A DNA stretch of 64,000 nt. Origin: Vibrio cyclitrophicus. Lineage in GTDB: Bacteria > Pseudomonadota > Gammaproteobacteria > Enterobacterales > Vibrionaceae. The DNA is taken from contig NZ_AP025481.1 in NCBI RefSeq assembly GCF_024347435.1, forward strand, positions 992,001-1,056,000, in the 5' to 3' direction. Numbering within the stretch: position 1 is the first letter of the stretch; every line of letters starts with the position of its first letter. This document shows, one piece after another, positions 1-9,317 of this stretch. A program made the translations under genes and the position numbers. The notes beneath the pieces were generated by a model. The model was given only the letters and a program-made list of their open reading frames with translations, searched no databases and was not told the DNA's origin.

Positions 1-638
1 AACAACGCAATAAACATCATAGTTAACAATGCTTCAGAGATCTGAAAAATAAAGAAAAAGCACACGACAGGATAAGAGATGATCATCGCTCTAAAAGCAG
101 CATACCAACGTTGTTTCTTTTCGAGCGGCACTGGATCAAAGCCTGAAAAGCCCGTTTTAGGTTCAGGAAAAAATACATGCACTAACGCAAAAATCATCAC
201 TGAAACGACACCCGATGTCGCCAAACCAGAAGCCAACATGACCGAAACGCCAGGGTTATCAATCGCCATAAATGGCAACATCAACACCGCGATTAATAGC
301 ACAGTCGCAAACAAGTTCCATTTAGGGTCAACGAATAAGTAGTAGCCCCATAACATCATCAACCCAACTAAAATTAACAGAGGAATCGGATAATGGGTAA
401 TTCCGCGCGACAGCAATAAACCCAATGCCATGGTGGCGACTACTGCCAACAAGAGTTCGTAGACTGTTTCCTTGTGCAGGTTAGGCTTATCGAGTAGGAA
501 CTTAGCTGTGAACACCGGCGCCACAAATGCGAGTGGCCAGTTAATCCATGCAGCCAAAAATACAGCCAACGTAACGCCTACGGTATAACGCAGGATCCGT
601 TGCTGAATTTGATGGTCGAGAATAGGCTTATCGGACAT
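1..638 (-). CDS. DUF2955-like inner-membrane protein, C-terminus cut by window
   Basis: Reading the minus strand from ATG at 638 gives an open frame to base 1, about 212 residues without a stop. It is very hydrophobic, with repeated membrane segments (a pair near residues 17-35, a cluster around residues 55-130, and another near the window edge). This fits the DUF2955/FUSC-like multi-pass proteins that sit beside HlyD-type adaptors in tripartite or bipartite efflux systems. The start overlaps the end of the HlyD gene by 11 bases, so the two are translationally coupled, with HlyD first. The role would be the inner-membrane partner of the periplasmic adaptor, exporting small toxic compounds. 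The family call is from hydrophobicity and neighbourhood; the substrate is unknown. Confidence 0.7.
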   Translation of the reverse strand, partial: MSDKPILDHQIQQRILRYTVGVTLAVFLAAWINWPLAFVAPVFTAKFLLDKPNLHKETVYELLLAVVATMALGLLLSRGITHYPIPLLILVGLMMLWGYYLFVDPKWNLFATVLLIAVLMLPFMAIDNPGVSVMLASGLATSGVVSVMIFALVHVFFPEPKTGFSGFDPVPLEKKQRWYAAFRAMIISYPVVCFFFIFQISEALLTMMFIAL

Positions 639-1749
639 AAGACAGTACGCTTATGAATCGAATCCAAAGCTTGCCTATTGCGTTGAAAACGAAGTTATCA
701 CCACTATAAACAATCACATCAGCCTGACCACCCACACGTAGCATGCCTTGCACAGTATCGCGTTCAAATTCAATGGTGATTGGCAGCATCTGAGTTTGGC
801 GTAACCAACCTGTTTGTTGACTCGCTTGAGCTAGTTTACCAGCTTGATCATTTTGTCCCCAATCGACCCCCCAATCGATACTGCTCACTCGACCCTTCAC
901 GATTCGACCCGGAGCAAAATCTAGAGCAACTTCCACTTCATCACCGACCGCGACATTGCCTAAACTATTTTCGCGATAGTAAGCTTCGATCCAGATATCT
1001 TCGGTTGAGACAAACGTCATAATGGCTTGCCCCGCAGATGCATAGAAACCTTCTGACAAACTAAAATTAGACACACCCCCTTGAGTTGGCGCTTTGATAA
1101 CCGTGCGTTCTAGGTTTAATTGAGCTTGCTCTAGGGCCAATAATGCCGCTTTCACTTGGCTGTTTTCTTTGCCCTCTTTACCCATTTGTTGTTTAGCACG
1201 TTCCAAATCCGCTTCCGCATTAGTAACACCAGCACGAGCAGTTGCTAGTGCAGCGCGGGCTTGGTCAGCATCCGATTTAGACACGACACCTTTGTCTGCC
1301 ATTTCCAACACTCGTTTAGCCTGTAATTGAGTGTTTTGCTTCTCAACCAGAGCAGAGGTTAACTTGGCTTGCGCAGAAGCAATGCTCGCAGTCTGAGCAC
1401 CGACATTCTGCCCTGCGATTTCTAAGTTTTGCTCTGCCTGTTGAACTGCAATTCGATAATCAGACTTATCCAAAACCGCAAGTGTGTCGCCTTGATTAAC
1501 CAATTGGTTTGGTTGTACTAAAATATCAAGCACCTTGCCCGACACTTCAGGTTTGATAGGAACGATATAACCCTTCACACGTGCGTTATCAGTAATAGGA
1601 ATAATTCGATCGGCGATAACACTAAATAACAGTGTGAATGCCACAAACCCGAGTAAGTAATTGGTGACCTTTCTTACCTTATCTTTACCATTTTCGGGTT
1701 GGCTACTTTCTTCATTGTCGCCTTGCTTGTTCCCTTTGACTTCTGACAT
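628..1749 (-). CDS. HlyD/EmrA-family membrane fusion protein
   Basis: 373-residue periplasmic adaptor of an efflux system. A basic, charged N-terminus precedes one membrane anchor (about residues 28-46, LGFVAFTLLFSVIAD). A biotinyl-lipoyl half-motif follows (near residues 60-95, with VSGKVLDILVQPNQLVNQGD), then a long alpha-helical hairpin rich in A, Q and E (about residues 95-210), and the second lipoyl half with a beta-barrel domain (VIKAPTQGGVSNF). This is the standard EmrA/HlyD layout and length. It is the first gene of a two-gene minus-strand operon; the DUF2955-like membrane gene overlaps its 3' end. A divergently oriented AraC-type regulator starts 160 bases upstream and is the obvious candidate regulator. 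Confidence 0.88.
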   Translation of the reverse strand: MSEVKGNKQGDNEESSQPENGKDKVRKVTNYLLGFVAFTLLFSVIADRIIPITDNARVKGYIVPIKPEVSGKVLDILVQPNQLVNQGDTLAVLDKSDYRIAVQQAEQNLEIAGQNVGAQTASIASAQAKLTSALVEKQNTQLQAKRVLEMADKGVVSKSDADQARAALATARAGVTNAEADLERAKQQMGKEGKENSQVKAALLALEQAQLNLERTVIKAPTQGGVSNFSLSEGFYASAGQAIMTFVSTEDIWIEAYYRENSLGNVAVGDEVEVALDFAPGRIVKGRVSSIDWGVDWGQNDQAGKLAQASQQTGWLRQTQMLPITIEFERDTVQGMLRVGGQADVIVYSGDNFVFNAIGKLWIRFISVLSYVR

Positions 1750-1908
1750 GGAACTCCCTTCTCAATAGCTAAAATCAAACAAAATTAATATCTTAAAAAT
1801 AAACCCGACCATGGAAAACTCAAGTAAATAGGGTTAGATTTACTAAACAAAACACTGTAAATGATATGCACGTCTAATAACGTATAGATACACAAGGATT
1901 GTTTGATC

Positions 1909-2916
1909 ATGGCTACTCGCTCTTACCAAGTCCCAGTAATACAAACAAGTTATGCCAAAATCTTAGTGCAAGTGTTCACGGACTATGGCTTAGACCTGTA
2001 TAAGTTGCTTGAAGACTCAGGCTTGCCGCCCGGCCTCATTGAATCAGAAAGTGACTTTGTGCCGTCTGAATCCATCAAGCGACTGATTTATCTGACTTCG
2101 TCACAACTCGGTGTCTCTCGATTTACGGATGTGCTCGGTTTGGCCTTTAAACGACGAATCATCCCATACGTCTTGCATCAGTTTACCGAGTTTGAAACGA
2201 TTGAGGATTCGTTAAAACACATCAACACCATTTTCTCTTATGATTCTCCCGGTAGTAGAGTCGACTTCATTCAAGAGCATGGTCAGAGTTGGTTCTGCCG
2301 AACCGCAACTGAAGATAATTCACCCATGTTCCAATGGGGCGAAGTTTTTGCCATTACCTACATCATCGAATTAATCACCATTCTATCTAAGTCACCTTGG
2401 CAACCAACCAAAGTGCGTTTGCAAGGCAATGACACCGACATCGTTAAAACGCTGCTTTCCAATCACTGCCAGCTGTTTGTCGGCCATCGCTCTACCGCGG
2501 TTCTTATCCCTGATGAGATCTTACAACTACCGATTCGACTCACCGCCAAAGACTTAAGTAACAAGCCGGCGATCATTGAATGGCACACAAGCTTTACTGA
2601 CAGCGTTTACGAGTTACTCAAACCCTACATGAAGGAGCAAGACCTCTCACTTGAAGAGGCAGCTGAACTCTTAAACTTTTCTGTACGAACATTTCAACGT
2701 AAGCTGAAAAACGAAAATACCACCTACCGGAAAATCAAAGAGAACCTGATGTTTTCCGTCGCATGTGAGCTGATGGAAGAAGGCCATACGTTGACTTACA
2801 TTTCGAGCCAATTGGGTTACACCAATATTTCCCACTTTTCTAGAGCCTTTAAACGAGTCTCCGGTATTACCCCAAAGATTTACCAACGCTCAATTTCGGC
2901 TCAGACACGATTATAA
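1909..2916 (+). CDS. AraC-family transcriptional regulator (OruR/ArgR-type N-domain)
   Basis: 335 residues. The C-terminal 100 residues form a two-HTH AraC DNA-binding domain (LSLEEAAELLNFSVRTFQRK, then the second helix pair ending in ISHFSRAFKRVSGITP). The N-terminal 200 residues resemble the arabinose-binding-like domain of the large OruR/AraC subgroup (PF12625 type) rather than a cupin. A TTG six bases upstream is in frame, but ATG at 1909 sits ten bases after an AAGGA ribosome-binding site and is preferred. It is divergent from the HlyD/DUF2955 efflux operon with a 160-base shared promoter region, so it probably controls that operon and itself. The ligand is unknown. Confidence 0.88.
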   Translation: MATRSYQVPVIQTSYAKILVQVFTDYGLDLYKLLEDSGLPPGLIESESDFVPSESIKRLIYLTSSQLGVSRFTDVLGLAFKRRIIPYVLHQFTEFETIEDSLKHINTIFSYDSPGSRVDFIQEHGQSWFCRTATEDNSPMFQWGEVFAITYIIELITILSKSPWQPTKVRLQGNDTDIVKTLLSNHCQLFVGHRSTAVLIPDEILQLPIRLTAKDLSNKPAIIEWHTSFTDSVYELLKPYMKEQDLSLEEAAELLNFSVRTFQRKLKNENTTYRKIKENLMFSVACELMEEGHTLTYISSQLGYTNISHFSRAFKRVSGITPKIYQRSISAQTRL

Positions 2917-3047
2917 TTAACCAAGGCAATTAGCTCTGGGCAACTCGGACTAGAACTACATACCCTATTTCGGCCACTGCCCTTGGCACGATAAAGCGCC
3001 CTATCCGCACTTCGATAGCTTGCTTCAGGTTTGGCTTGTATTTCAAA
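2901..3047 (-). pseudogene. C-terminal relic of a GGDEF diguanylate cyclase
   Basis: On the minus strand, about 48 codons stay open between TGA-TAA stops just upstream (from 3048) and a stop at 2901-2903. The translation contains ADRALYRAKGSGRNRV, which is the signature end of a GGDEF domain (usual form ADxALYxAKxxGRNxV). Nothing upstream in this frame continues it and there is no start codon, so it is the tail of a lost cyclase gene. It cannot synthesise cyclic di-GMP because the catalytic GGDEF loop is gone. Its last codons overlap the 3' end of the AraC gene on the other strand. Confidence 0.75.
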
Positions 3048-3173
3048 TTATCACCTTATTGAAGATAGCAGAATAAATGACGAGTGACCTAGGCTTACTA
3101 GCCGAACACCTCCGTAAAAATAACGAATAAACAATCAGTTAGTAGCCAAAATAGCATTTACTGACTTAGCAGA

Positions 3174-3602
3174 TTACTGAACTGCGAGATTGGATCTATG
3201 CACCAAAAACGCTCGAACATGGTCGTAAATCAGGTTGAATACAAATGCGTAAATGGTAATAAAAATGGTCACGCCGATATCCATCAAAAATGCCTGCCAA
3301 ATACCGACGTTGAGCAAGTACGCCATCACAGGGATCGTCGCCACCAGCAAGCCAGCCTCAAATAACACGACATGAAAAACACGTAACTTAAGTGAACGCT
3401 GTGATTTTTCCCCCGTGAAATGGCGATCAAAAATGCGATTAAAACAGTAGTTCCACATCATCGCGATACTCGCAACAACTATCATGGTTCCTGATAAGGC
3501 GTTCACATCATGATCGGTAAATATCGCTAAGCCGACAATGGAAAGTGTTACGGCCAATACTTCAAATAACACAGAGTGAAACACTCTTTCTAACGTACTC
3601 AT
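3174..3602 (-). CDS. PACE-family multidrug (chlorhexidine-type) efflux protein
   Basis: 142 residues, four predicted membrane segments in two tandem bacterial transmembrane pair units. It carries the family hallmarks: RVFHSVLFE near the N-terminus, WNYCFNRIFD after helix 2, a second RVFHVVLFEAGLL, and FNLIYDHVR near the end. The length is typical of AceI-like proton-coupled exporters of biocides and short diamines. A LysR gene is divergently transcribed 139 bases upstream, the same arrangement as aceI/aceR in other gammaproteobacteria, so induction by that regulator is likely. Substrate cannot be read from the sequence. Confidence 0.92.
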   Translation of the reverse strand: MSTLERVFHSVLFEVLAVTLSIVGLAIFTDHDVNALSGTMIVVASIAMMWNYCFNRIFDRHFTGEKSQRSLKLRVFHVVLFEAGLLVATIPVMAYLLNVGIWQAFLMDIGVTIFITIYAFVFNLIYDHVRAFLVHRSNLAVQ

Positions 3603-3740
3603 ACATTCCTCTAAATAATCTATTACGTGTTGAATTGGTCGAGATTATGTCATCTGAAATAATAAGAGAAAGTTAACAGCCATCACGAATAGTGATAGCC
3701 TGAACGTTATTAGCCCATATTGGATTGAGTGAGAGGTAGC

Positions 3741-4643
3741 ATGTACAGTTTTGAGCAATTAAAAGTCTTCGTCACTGTGTGTGAAAGCGGATCTTTTTCA
3801 GCGGCAGCGCGCAAGCTGAAACGTGCTCAATCCGGCGTCAGCCAGTCGATCGCCAACCTAGAGATAGCCATCGACCAAGAGCTGTTTAACCGAGAGAAAA
3901 ACATCCCCGTTTTAACCAACACAGGTAAAGCGTTATTGCCTGTCGCTAAGTCCATTCTTGATCAACAAAAGTACTTCGACCAAAAAGTAGAATCGCTGAC
4001 ACAAGAAGACGAACATGAACTGATCATTGCGGTTGATGAAAGCATTATCGATAAGAATTTCATTAAGATAATCAGCTCGCTAGCCGATCAATTCCCTATC
4101 ACACACTTCGATATCATTACCACTTCAACATTCGATGTCGAAGACTTAGTGAGACGCGGCAAGGCGCAAGTTGGAATCATCTATGCCGATGGTGAGCTAA
4201 AGGTTGATATGGACTTTTTCTTGCTTGGCCAAGCGCGTTTCCTAACTGTCAGTTCGGCTACTCACGAACTGAGCCAATTCCCCGTAGTGCAAGACTCAGA
4301 CTTAAAGCGTTATCGCCAATGTGTGCATCGCAGTTCGAAACAACGCGAACTATGGTTCACTTACGGCATTAGCTCCATGCTTTGGTATGCCAATAATCAT
4401 AAGACCATTGTTGATCTCGTTGAACAGAATGTTGGCTGGGCAAATGTGCCTGAAATGATGGTAATGAAAGGGATTGAAAAAGGAGACCTTGTGGCTTTGC
4501 CTGTCGCACACGAGCATGGTGGTTGGATAACACCTGTTGGTTGCTTGGTGTCTCGCAGTCACATTAACGGCCCGGTTCTTACTAGCCTCATCGAGACCCT
4601 TGAACGGTATTCACTGCAATACAACCAATGGCAAGTAAACTAA
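3741..4643 (+). CDS. LysR-family transcriptional regulator, AceR-like
   Basis: 300 residues. The N-terminal winged HTH is clear (SFEQLKVFVTVCESGSFSAA followed by RAQSGVSQSIANLE), followed by a LysR substrate-binding domain to the end. A GTG at 3729 is in frame, but ATG at 3741 lies just behind a GAGAGG ribosome-binding site and matches the usual LysR N-terminus (MYSFEQL). It is divergent from the PACE efflux gene and most likely activates it in response to a cationic biocide or polyamine. That role is inferred from position and from the AceR precedent. Confidence 0.9.
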   Translation: MYSFEQLKVFVTVCESGSFSAAARKLKRAQSGVSQSIANLEIAIDQELFNREKNIPVLTNTGKALLPVAKSILDQQKYFDQKVESLTQEDEHELIIAVDESIIDKNFIKIISSLADQFPITHFDIITTSTFDVEDLVRRGKAQVGIIYADGELKVDMDFFLLGQARFLTVSSATHELSQFPVVQDSDLKRYRQCVHRSSKQRELWFTYGISSMLWYANNHKTIVDLVEQNVGWANVPEMMVMKGIEKGDLVALPVAHEHGGWITPVGCLVSRSHINGPVLTSLIETLERYSLQYNQWQVN

Positions 4644-4954
4644 AAGCTGATCCATTCTTAGAATCGAGGTTAGTAATGATTACGCCTCGACTACCTCATT
4701 TTAGCTTATCTTGCCGATAAATATCTTTGTCGTCTGGATAAAACACCCTAGTTGATGTCCCAAAGTGACATAACTACTATGCGATCCCAACGGGTTTGTC
4801 TTTTCGAACGAATATAGACAGTCCCAAATCGCTCTTTAACAACACTGACCCAACTTCAAATCTTCGAAATAAGTGTCCCTGCCCTGCAAGAACTTATGAC
4901 AGCTTCAAATAGATCACTTTTGAATATTGATTCGCCCCAGTTTATGAGCCCTCT
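4644..4954. other. intergenic stretch with one hairpin
   Basis: About 310 bases without a convincing gene. A hairpin (TCGAGG...CCTCGA with an inner GTAAT/ATTAC stem) spans 4664-4690, 21 bases after the LysR stop; a short run of T follows at 4699-4702, so it may be a weak terminator for the LysR gene. The remainder is AT-rich and probably carries the promoter of the small membrane-protein gene downstream. I see no RNA gene. Confidence 0.4.
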
Positions 4955-5377
4955 TTGAGTGCTTTTCTATATCTAAATGAACCTTTTGGAAAATTTGTCG
5001 TGAACGTTTTAAGAAATATTTGCCCTGAGAAAATGGGTAAAGAGCGTAACAAACGAGAGTATGATTTACGCGTACTTAATTGTGTCAGTGAAAGCGAATA
5101 TGAATCGCGTATGGCAGTTTGGAATAGTCTAGCTTTGGCTGCTACTCCTTCTGTTTCAGAAACAAAAGGCTTCATCGATGAGGCTTTCAACAAACTGCAG
5201 CAAGACTTGAAAGAAGCCAGCCGTGAGTTATCAATTAACTACACGGACTTTATCGCGATGGCGCATGAAGAAATCAATTACATTAAAGTTTTTGTCGCGA
5301 ATAAAACAGCGCAATACGGTTGGTACACCGCGATCGTTCTTATGATCATCGGCACTGTTGCTCTGTGCGCTCAGTAG
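4955..5377 (+). CDS. hypothetical tail-anchored small protein
   Basis: Up to 140 residues, not recognised. The body is charged and helical (about residues 25-112), and a single hydrophobic segment ends the protein (about residues 121-139, WYTAIVLMIIGTVALCA). This suggests a C-terminally anchored inner-membrane protein with a cytoplasmic helical domain. The start is uncertain: the frame opens at TTG 4955, with alternatives at GTG 5000 (a GGA lies about ten bases upstream) and ATG 5033. A strong terminator follows at 5496. An opposing 83-codon frame overlaps it but has no recognisable features. Confidence 0.55.
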   Translation: MSAFLYLNEPFGKFVVNVLRNICPEKMGKERNKREYDLRVLNCVSESEYESRMAVWNSLALAATPSVSETKGFIDEAFNKLQQDLKEASRELSINYTDFIAMAHEEINYIKVFVANKTAQYGWYTAIVLMIIGTVALCAQ

Positions 5378-5495
5378 ACCAAACTGAATATTCAACAGAT
5401 AATTCTGTACATCCGATAAACTGTTTATGTCCCTTATATGTTTACATAGGTATATAGAATAGCGTGCTTAATAGTTTTCCTTAAAAGCTCAGTCG

Positions 5496-5530
5496 ATAAA
5501 CATAAGCACACCTCTGTGCTTATGTTTTAA
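5496..5530. terminator. bidirectional Rho-independent terminator
   Basis: Perfect 13-bp stem AAACATAAGCACA / TGTGCTTATGTTT (5498-5510 and 5515-5527) around a CCTC loop, with A and T runs on the two sides. It lies between convergent genes (the small tail-anchored protein and thiE) and can serve both. Confidence 0.85.
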
Positions 5531-5578
5531 CTAGAAAACAAACAGCTAAACGCATTATTTTCTGGTCTAAATACCCTT

Positions 5579-6196
5579 TCACTCCTCCATTAGGGACAAC
5601 AGATCCTGCGTTGCTTTTTTCGGGTCTTTTGCGTGACATATCGCAGAGACTAATGCCAACCCATGGATGCCTGTTTGCGTTAACTGAGGGATATTCGATT
5701 CGTTGATTCCACCAATACCGACAATCGGCAGCTTCGTTGTCTCCAAAGCCATTTGAATACCTTCATAACCCCAATGCTTTTTTAGATTAGTCTTGGTCGG
5801 TGTTGTAAAAAGCGCACTGAGACCAATGTAATCAATCGGCAAATCGTCAGCTTGTTGAAGTTGTTGCTCATCTTCTATCGACAAACCTAGAATCTTATCT
5901 GGTCCAATCAACTGACGCGCTATGATTGGTGGCATATCCGATTGACCCAAATGTAAGCCATCGGCATCCACCGCCAATGCAACATCGACTCGGTCATTAA
6001 TGATCAAAGGTACGTCTGTTCCTGCCAAAATAGACTTAACAGCTTGTGCTCGTTCAATGAACGCTCTTACATCTCCATGCTTTTCTCTTACTTGGACCAT
6101 GGTGACGCCACCAGCAACTGCTTGTTCAACCACGAACTTGAGCGTATCTAAATCTTGTTGGTCATCCGTTACTAAATAGAGTTTATAAAGGGTCAT
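5579..6196 (-). CDS. thiE: thiamine-phosphate synthase
   Basis: 205 residues. ThiE joins HMP-pyrophosphate and thiazole phosphate to make thiamine phosphate in the cytoplasm. TIM-barrel motifs are present: MVQVREK near residue 37, the aspartate-rich DGLHLGQSDMP, GLSIED, and the phosphate-binding GIGGINESN near the C-terminus. The frame stays open to 6265, but ATG at 6196 follows an AAAGG ribosome-binding site by seven bases and gives the normal ThiE N-terminus (MTLYKLYLVTDD). Unlike the other thi genes of this window it has no TPP riboswitch in its 5' region, and it is separated from thiM by the chemotaxis gene on the opposite strand, so it must have its own promoter between 6200 and 6450. 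Confidence 0.93.
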   Translation of the reverse strand: MTLYKLYLVTDDQQDLDTLKFVVEQAVAGGVTMVQVREKHGDVRAFIERAQAVKSILAGTDVPLIINDRVDVALAVDADGLHLGQSDMPPIIARQLIGPDKILGLSIEDEQQLQQADDLPIDYIGLSALFTTPTKTNLKKHWGYEGIQMALETTKLPIVGIGGINESNIPQLTQTGIHGLALVSAICHAKDPKKATQDLLSLMEE

Positions 6197-6457
6197 ATCG
6201 CACCTTTGGCGTTGAAGTCTAAATTGAGTTGTTACCATTTTACCGACAATTATCATCATGTGCATGGACGTTAATACTAAATTAGCTCAATTAAGCGCGC
6301 GCTATTAAATATGCAACCCGTTGAAAATGTGTTGAAAAAACTGAATTACTTAACTAAAGCGTTACTTTTTACACAAACTATTCACTTTGAGTATGCCCGA
6401 CACACCGTTTTATGAAATACTGCTCTGTGAAAGAATCAGGTCAATATAGGGATAGTT

Positions 6458-8401
6458 ATGCGCCACCTTTCTATAGCGCTCAAGATCAAGCTGGGTTATG
6501 CCATCTGCTTGCTCTTTTTCGTCATTTCAGGCTTTGTGAGTTACAAAGGTATCCAAACCTTGTCGAACGGTTTTAGCCAATACAGTGAGCTCAGCCATAA
6601 AGCGACATTATCAGGCAACATTCAAGTGCACTTTCTTCAGATGCGTTTAGCCTCTGAACGTTACTTAGAGTCATTGGATGAGCAATACGAAACGAATTAT
6701 CAATCAAGCAAACTCGCGATTGATGAACTGCTGAACAATCTAATCCAAACCACCACCAATACCGATAGTCTCTCGAGCCTGCAATTAGTGCAAGACAGCG
6801 TTGCAGCTTTTGATTCGGCTTATGGGTCAATGAAACAAAGCCAACTCCTCATTGACCAGTTGGTAAATGTGGAGATGGTCAAAAGGGAAACCAACGCACT
6901 GAAAGCTGCTCAGAGCTTGTTGTATGAGTCTTACAACAACAACGATCCAAACGCGAGCTTATACGCCGGTATGTTGATGGAGAATTTCCTCGCCGCCAAG
7001 ATCACTGTGCTGAGTTACTCAAACAACAACGACCTCAAAACCTATGAGGCCGGTAAAGACATTTTTGAATATGCTCTACCAGGTATCGAAGGTGATATTG
7101 AATCTCTTAAATCATCCCCTTATCAAAGTGAACTGATTGAAGATTTCTCTAACCAACGTGAAGCGTACGCGAAAGGTTTTGAGCAAGTTCATCAGCAGAT
7201 GATTGAGAACACCCAAAGAACCGCTACTCTCGCCTCTATTGGCGATAGCTTAGCTATTTCGGTAGCTGATGCTCAAAGTATTCTCGAACAACAAAAGCAA
7301 GCGCTCACGCCGGTACTGCAAGCCAGTGAAAAACGCTCCATTCAAATCATCTTCTTGCTTACAGGAGTGGCTTTGCTTATTGGCATGACAAGCGCGGTTT
7401 TGGTGACTCGTTCTATCACCAAAGGTATCGCACAGGTTAAACAGATCACCAATGAGCTTTCTCAAGGCAACCTGAATGTTGAAGTGAACATTGAAAGCAA
7501 AAACGAGATTGGCGAACTACTGACCAACATGGAGGTCACCATTGAATCTCTGCGCGATATCGTTGGCCAAGTGAACCGCTCTAGTGTGCGTATTGGTGAG
7601 ATGTCCGAATCTCTTAATCAAGTGACTAACAACAGCTCGACCAACGCGACACAGTTGAACAATGAAATGATCAATATCTCGTCAGCCGTTGATCAATTGG
7701 CTTCGAGCACATCGGAAATTGCTTCAAGTGCTAACCACGCCTCTCAAGTTGCAAATCAAGCGGCCGAGAATGTCGCGATGGGACTTAAAGAAGTAGACAA
7801 GACACTGCATGAAATTGGCAGCGCCGATGAGAGCATGCAGGTCAGCAGCCAGAAAGTGACCGACCTACATAAAGAGTCGATGAACATTGGTGCCATTCTT
7901 GAAGTAATCAAAAGCGTTTCTGAGCAAACCAACCTGTTAGCATTGAATGCGGCTATTGAAGCTGCGCGCGCAGGTGAACAAGGTCGCGGGTTTGCCGTCG
8001 TAGCCGATGAAGTAAGAACGCTTGCTAAGCGCACCCAAGATTCTGCTAGCCAGATTGATGAACTCATCACATCGCTGCAGCGTGGCGCTAAAGATGCGTT
8101 AGAGTCGATTAAGGAGAGCCACAGCACGGTTTCCGATGCTTCAACTCAGGCACAGCAGGCTTCTCAGAACTTGCATGTGATTAACCAACACATTCAAGAT
8201 TTAAATCAAGCCAATAGCCAAATCGCGGTATCGGTTGATGAGCAAGATCGTCTAACCAAGTCACTCGGTGAGAACGCGCAAGGTGCAAACACCATCGCGC
8301 AAAGTAACCAAGAGTCAGTAAGCAGCATTTCAGGTGCAGCGAGCGACTTAACCGAGGTTGCTCATCACCTAGAGAGCCAAGTGAATCGATTTAGAACCTA
8401 G
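6458..8401 (+). CDS. methyl-accepting chemotaxis protein
   Basis: 647 residues. Layout: TM1 (about 11-30), a long all-helical periplasmic sensor (about 31-293, the size and helical content of an HBM or double four-helix-bundle sensor), TM2 (about 296-317), HAMP (about 315-370), then the methylation and signalling helices. The conserved hairpin tip is intact near residues 488-525 ([18 protein letters not shown]...[13 protein letters not shown]). There is no C-terminal CheR-docking pentapeptide. It relays ligand binding to CheA/CheW. It lies antisense between thiM and thiE and ends at a strong terminator. The ligand is unknown; a link to thiamine or its precursors is only a positional idea. Confidence 0.95.
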   Translation: MRHLSIALKIKLGYAICLLFFVISGFVSYKGIQTLSNGFSQYSELSHKATLSGNIQVHFLQMRLASERYLESLDEQYETNYQSSKLAIDELLNNLIQTTTNTDSLSSLQLVQDSVAAFDSAYGSMKQSQLLIDQLVNVEMVKRETNALKAAQSLLYESYNNNDPNASLYAGMLMENFLAAKITVLSYSNNNDLKTYEAGKDIFEYALPGIEGDIESLKSSPYQSELIEDFSNQREAYAKGFEQVHQQMIENTQRTATLASIGDSLAISVADAQSILEQQKQALTPVLQASEKRSIQIIFLLTGVALLIGMTSAVLVTRSITKGIAQVKQITNELSQGNLNVEVNIESKNEIGELLTNMEVTIESLRDIVGQVNRSSVRIGEMSESLNQVTNNSSTNATQLNNEMINISSAVDQLASSTSEIASSANHASQVANQAAENVAMGLKEVDKTLHEIGSADESMQVSSQKVTDLHKESMNIGAILEVIKSVSEQTNLLALNAAIEAARAGEQGRGFAVVADEVRTLAKRTQDSASQIDELITSLQRGAKDALESIKESHSTVSDASTQAQQASQNLHVINQHIQDLNQANSQIAVSVDEQDRLTKSLGENAQGANTIAQSNQESVSSISGAASDLTEVAHHLESQVNRFRT

Positions 8402-8436
8402 CAAGCTAGTCTATACACAGCTCCAAACCAATAATA

Positions 8437-8470
8437 AAAAGCCCCCAGCACATAAGTATCGGGGGCTTTT
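8437..8470. terminator. bidirectional Rho-independent terminator
   Basis: AAAAGCCCCC (8437-8446) pairs with GGGGGCTTTT (8461-8470) around a 14-base loop; T- and A-runs flank both sides. It closes the chemotaxis gene on the plus strand and the thi operon on the minus strand. Confidence 0.9.
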
Positions 8471-8528
8471 CTTTATCTAAAGAGTTTTAAGTTAGGCTTC
8501 TAACTTGTGGCTTACAGTTAGATTAACC

Positions 8529-9314
8529 CTACTGAATCTTCAAACGTTGAATCAGAGTCTCTTCGTCTAACTGATATAGCTCATCAAGCAAGTTCATTTG
8601 TAAGCTACCCGGGCCGCGTGAGTTTTCAGCCGCGATTTCACCAACCACGCCCAATATCGCCGCAGCCGCTAAACCACTGTCATCACCAACAGCAGCAAAT
8701 GCGCCCGTCAAGGCCGTTAAGGTACAGCCCATGCCCGTTACAAACGGCATCATTGGATGACCATTGTTTAACATCACAACACTGTCTTTGGTGACAACGT
8801 AATCTGTCTCACCAGAAATTACCACATTTGCACCGTATTCAGCCACTAAGCACTGTGCAGCGCCTAATGCGGCATCACTGCTATCCAGCGCATCAACGCC
8901 TTTGCTCTGTGCTTGCTCACCCGCTAGCGCAATGATCTCAGACGCGTTACCACGAATGATTAGCTTATTGGCTAAACGTGCAATTTCACGAGAAGTCTCA
9001 GTACGCAGCGTACTTGCGCCACAACCTACAGGGTCAAGGACCACAACCTTGTTGTTCGCATTCGCTTGTTCAACCGCGAAGCGCATTCTTGGCGTCCAAA
9101 CACTATCAAGCGTGCCGATGTTAATCACCAAAGCGCCAGAGAATGACATCATCTCAGCCAGTTCTTGCTGTGAGTGCGCCATGATAGGTGAAGCACCAAT
9201 CGCCAATAAAGCATTCGCCGTATTGTTCATCACGACGTAGTTGGTGATGTTCACAACCAATGGTTTTTGCTCTCGTACTGCGCGCAGTGATTGGATGATT
9301 TGTTCAGTTAGCAT
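8529..9314 (-). CDS. thiM: hydroxyethylthiazole kinase
   Basis: 261 residues, the usual ThiM length. It phosphorylates 4-methyl-5-(2-hydroxyethyl)thiazole so that salvaged thiazole can enter thiamine synthesis. Ribokinase-like motifs are present: VVNITNYVV near the start, [11 protein letters not shown] near residue 92, and the anion-hole [14 protein letters not shown] near residue 195. It is the last gene of the minus-strand salvage operon, three bases after tenA, and is followed by the terminator at 8437-8470. Confidence 0.95.
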   Translation of the reverse strand: MLTEQIIQSLRAVREQKPLVVNITNYVVMNNTANALLAIGASPIMAHSQQELAEMMSFSGALVINIGTLDSVWTPRMRFAVEQANANNKVVVLDPVGCGASTLRTETSREIARLANKLIIRGNASEIIALAGEQAQSKGVDALDSSDAALGAAQCLVAEYGANVVISGETDYVVTKDSVVMLNNGHPMMPFVTGMGCTLTALTGAFAAVGDDSGLAAAAILGVVGEIAAENSRGPGSLQMNLLDELYQLDEETLIQRLKIQ

Positions 9315-9317
9315 GGA

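Noticed and set aside
4942..5193. 83-codon minus-strand frame opposite the small tail-anchored protein.
   Set aside because: No recognisable domain, no good start signal, and the opposite strand has a more protein-like frame ending in a membrane helix.
7756..8127. 123-codon minus-strand frame inside the chemotaxis receptor gene.
   Set aside because: Antisense to the highly conserved signalling domain; serine/alanine-rich shadow composition is typical of such overlaps.
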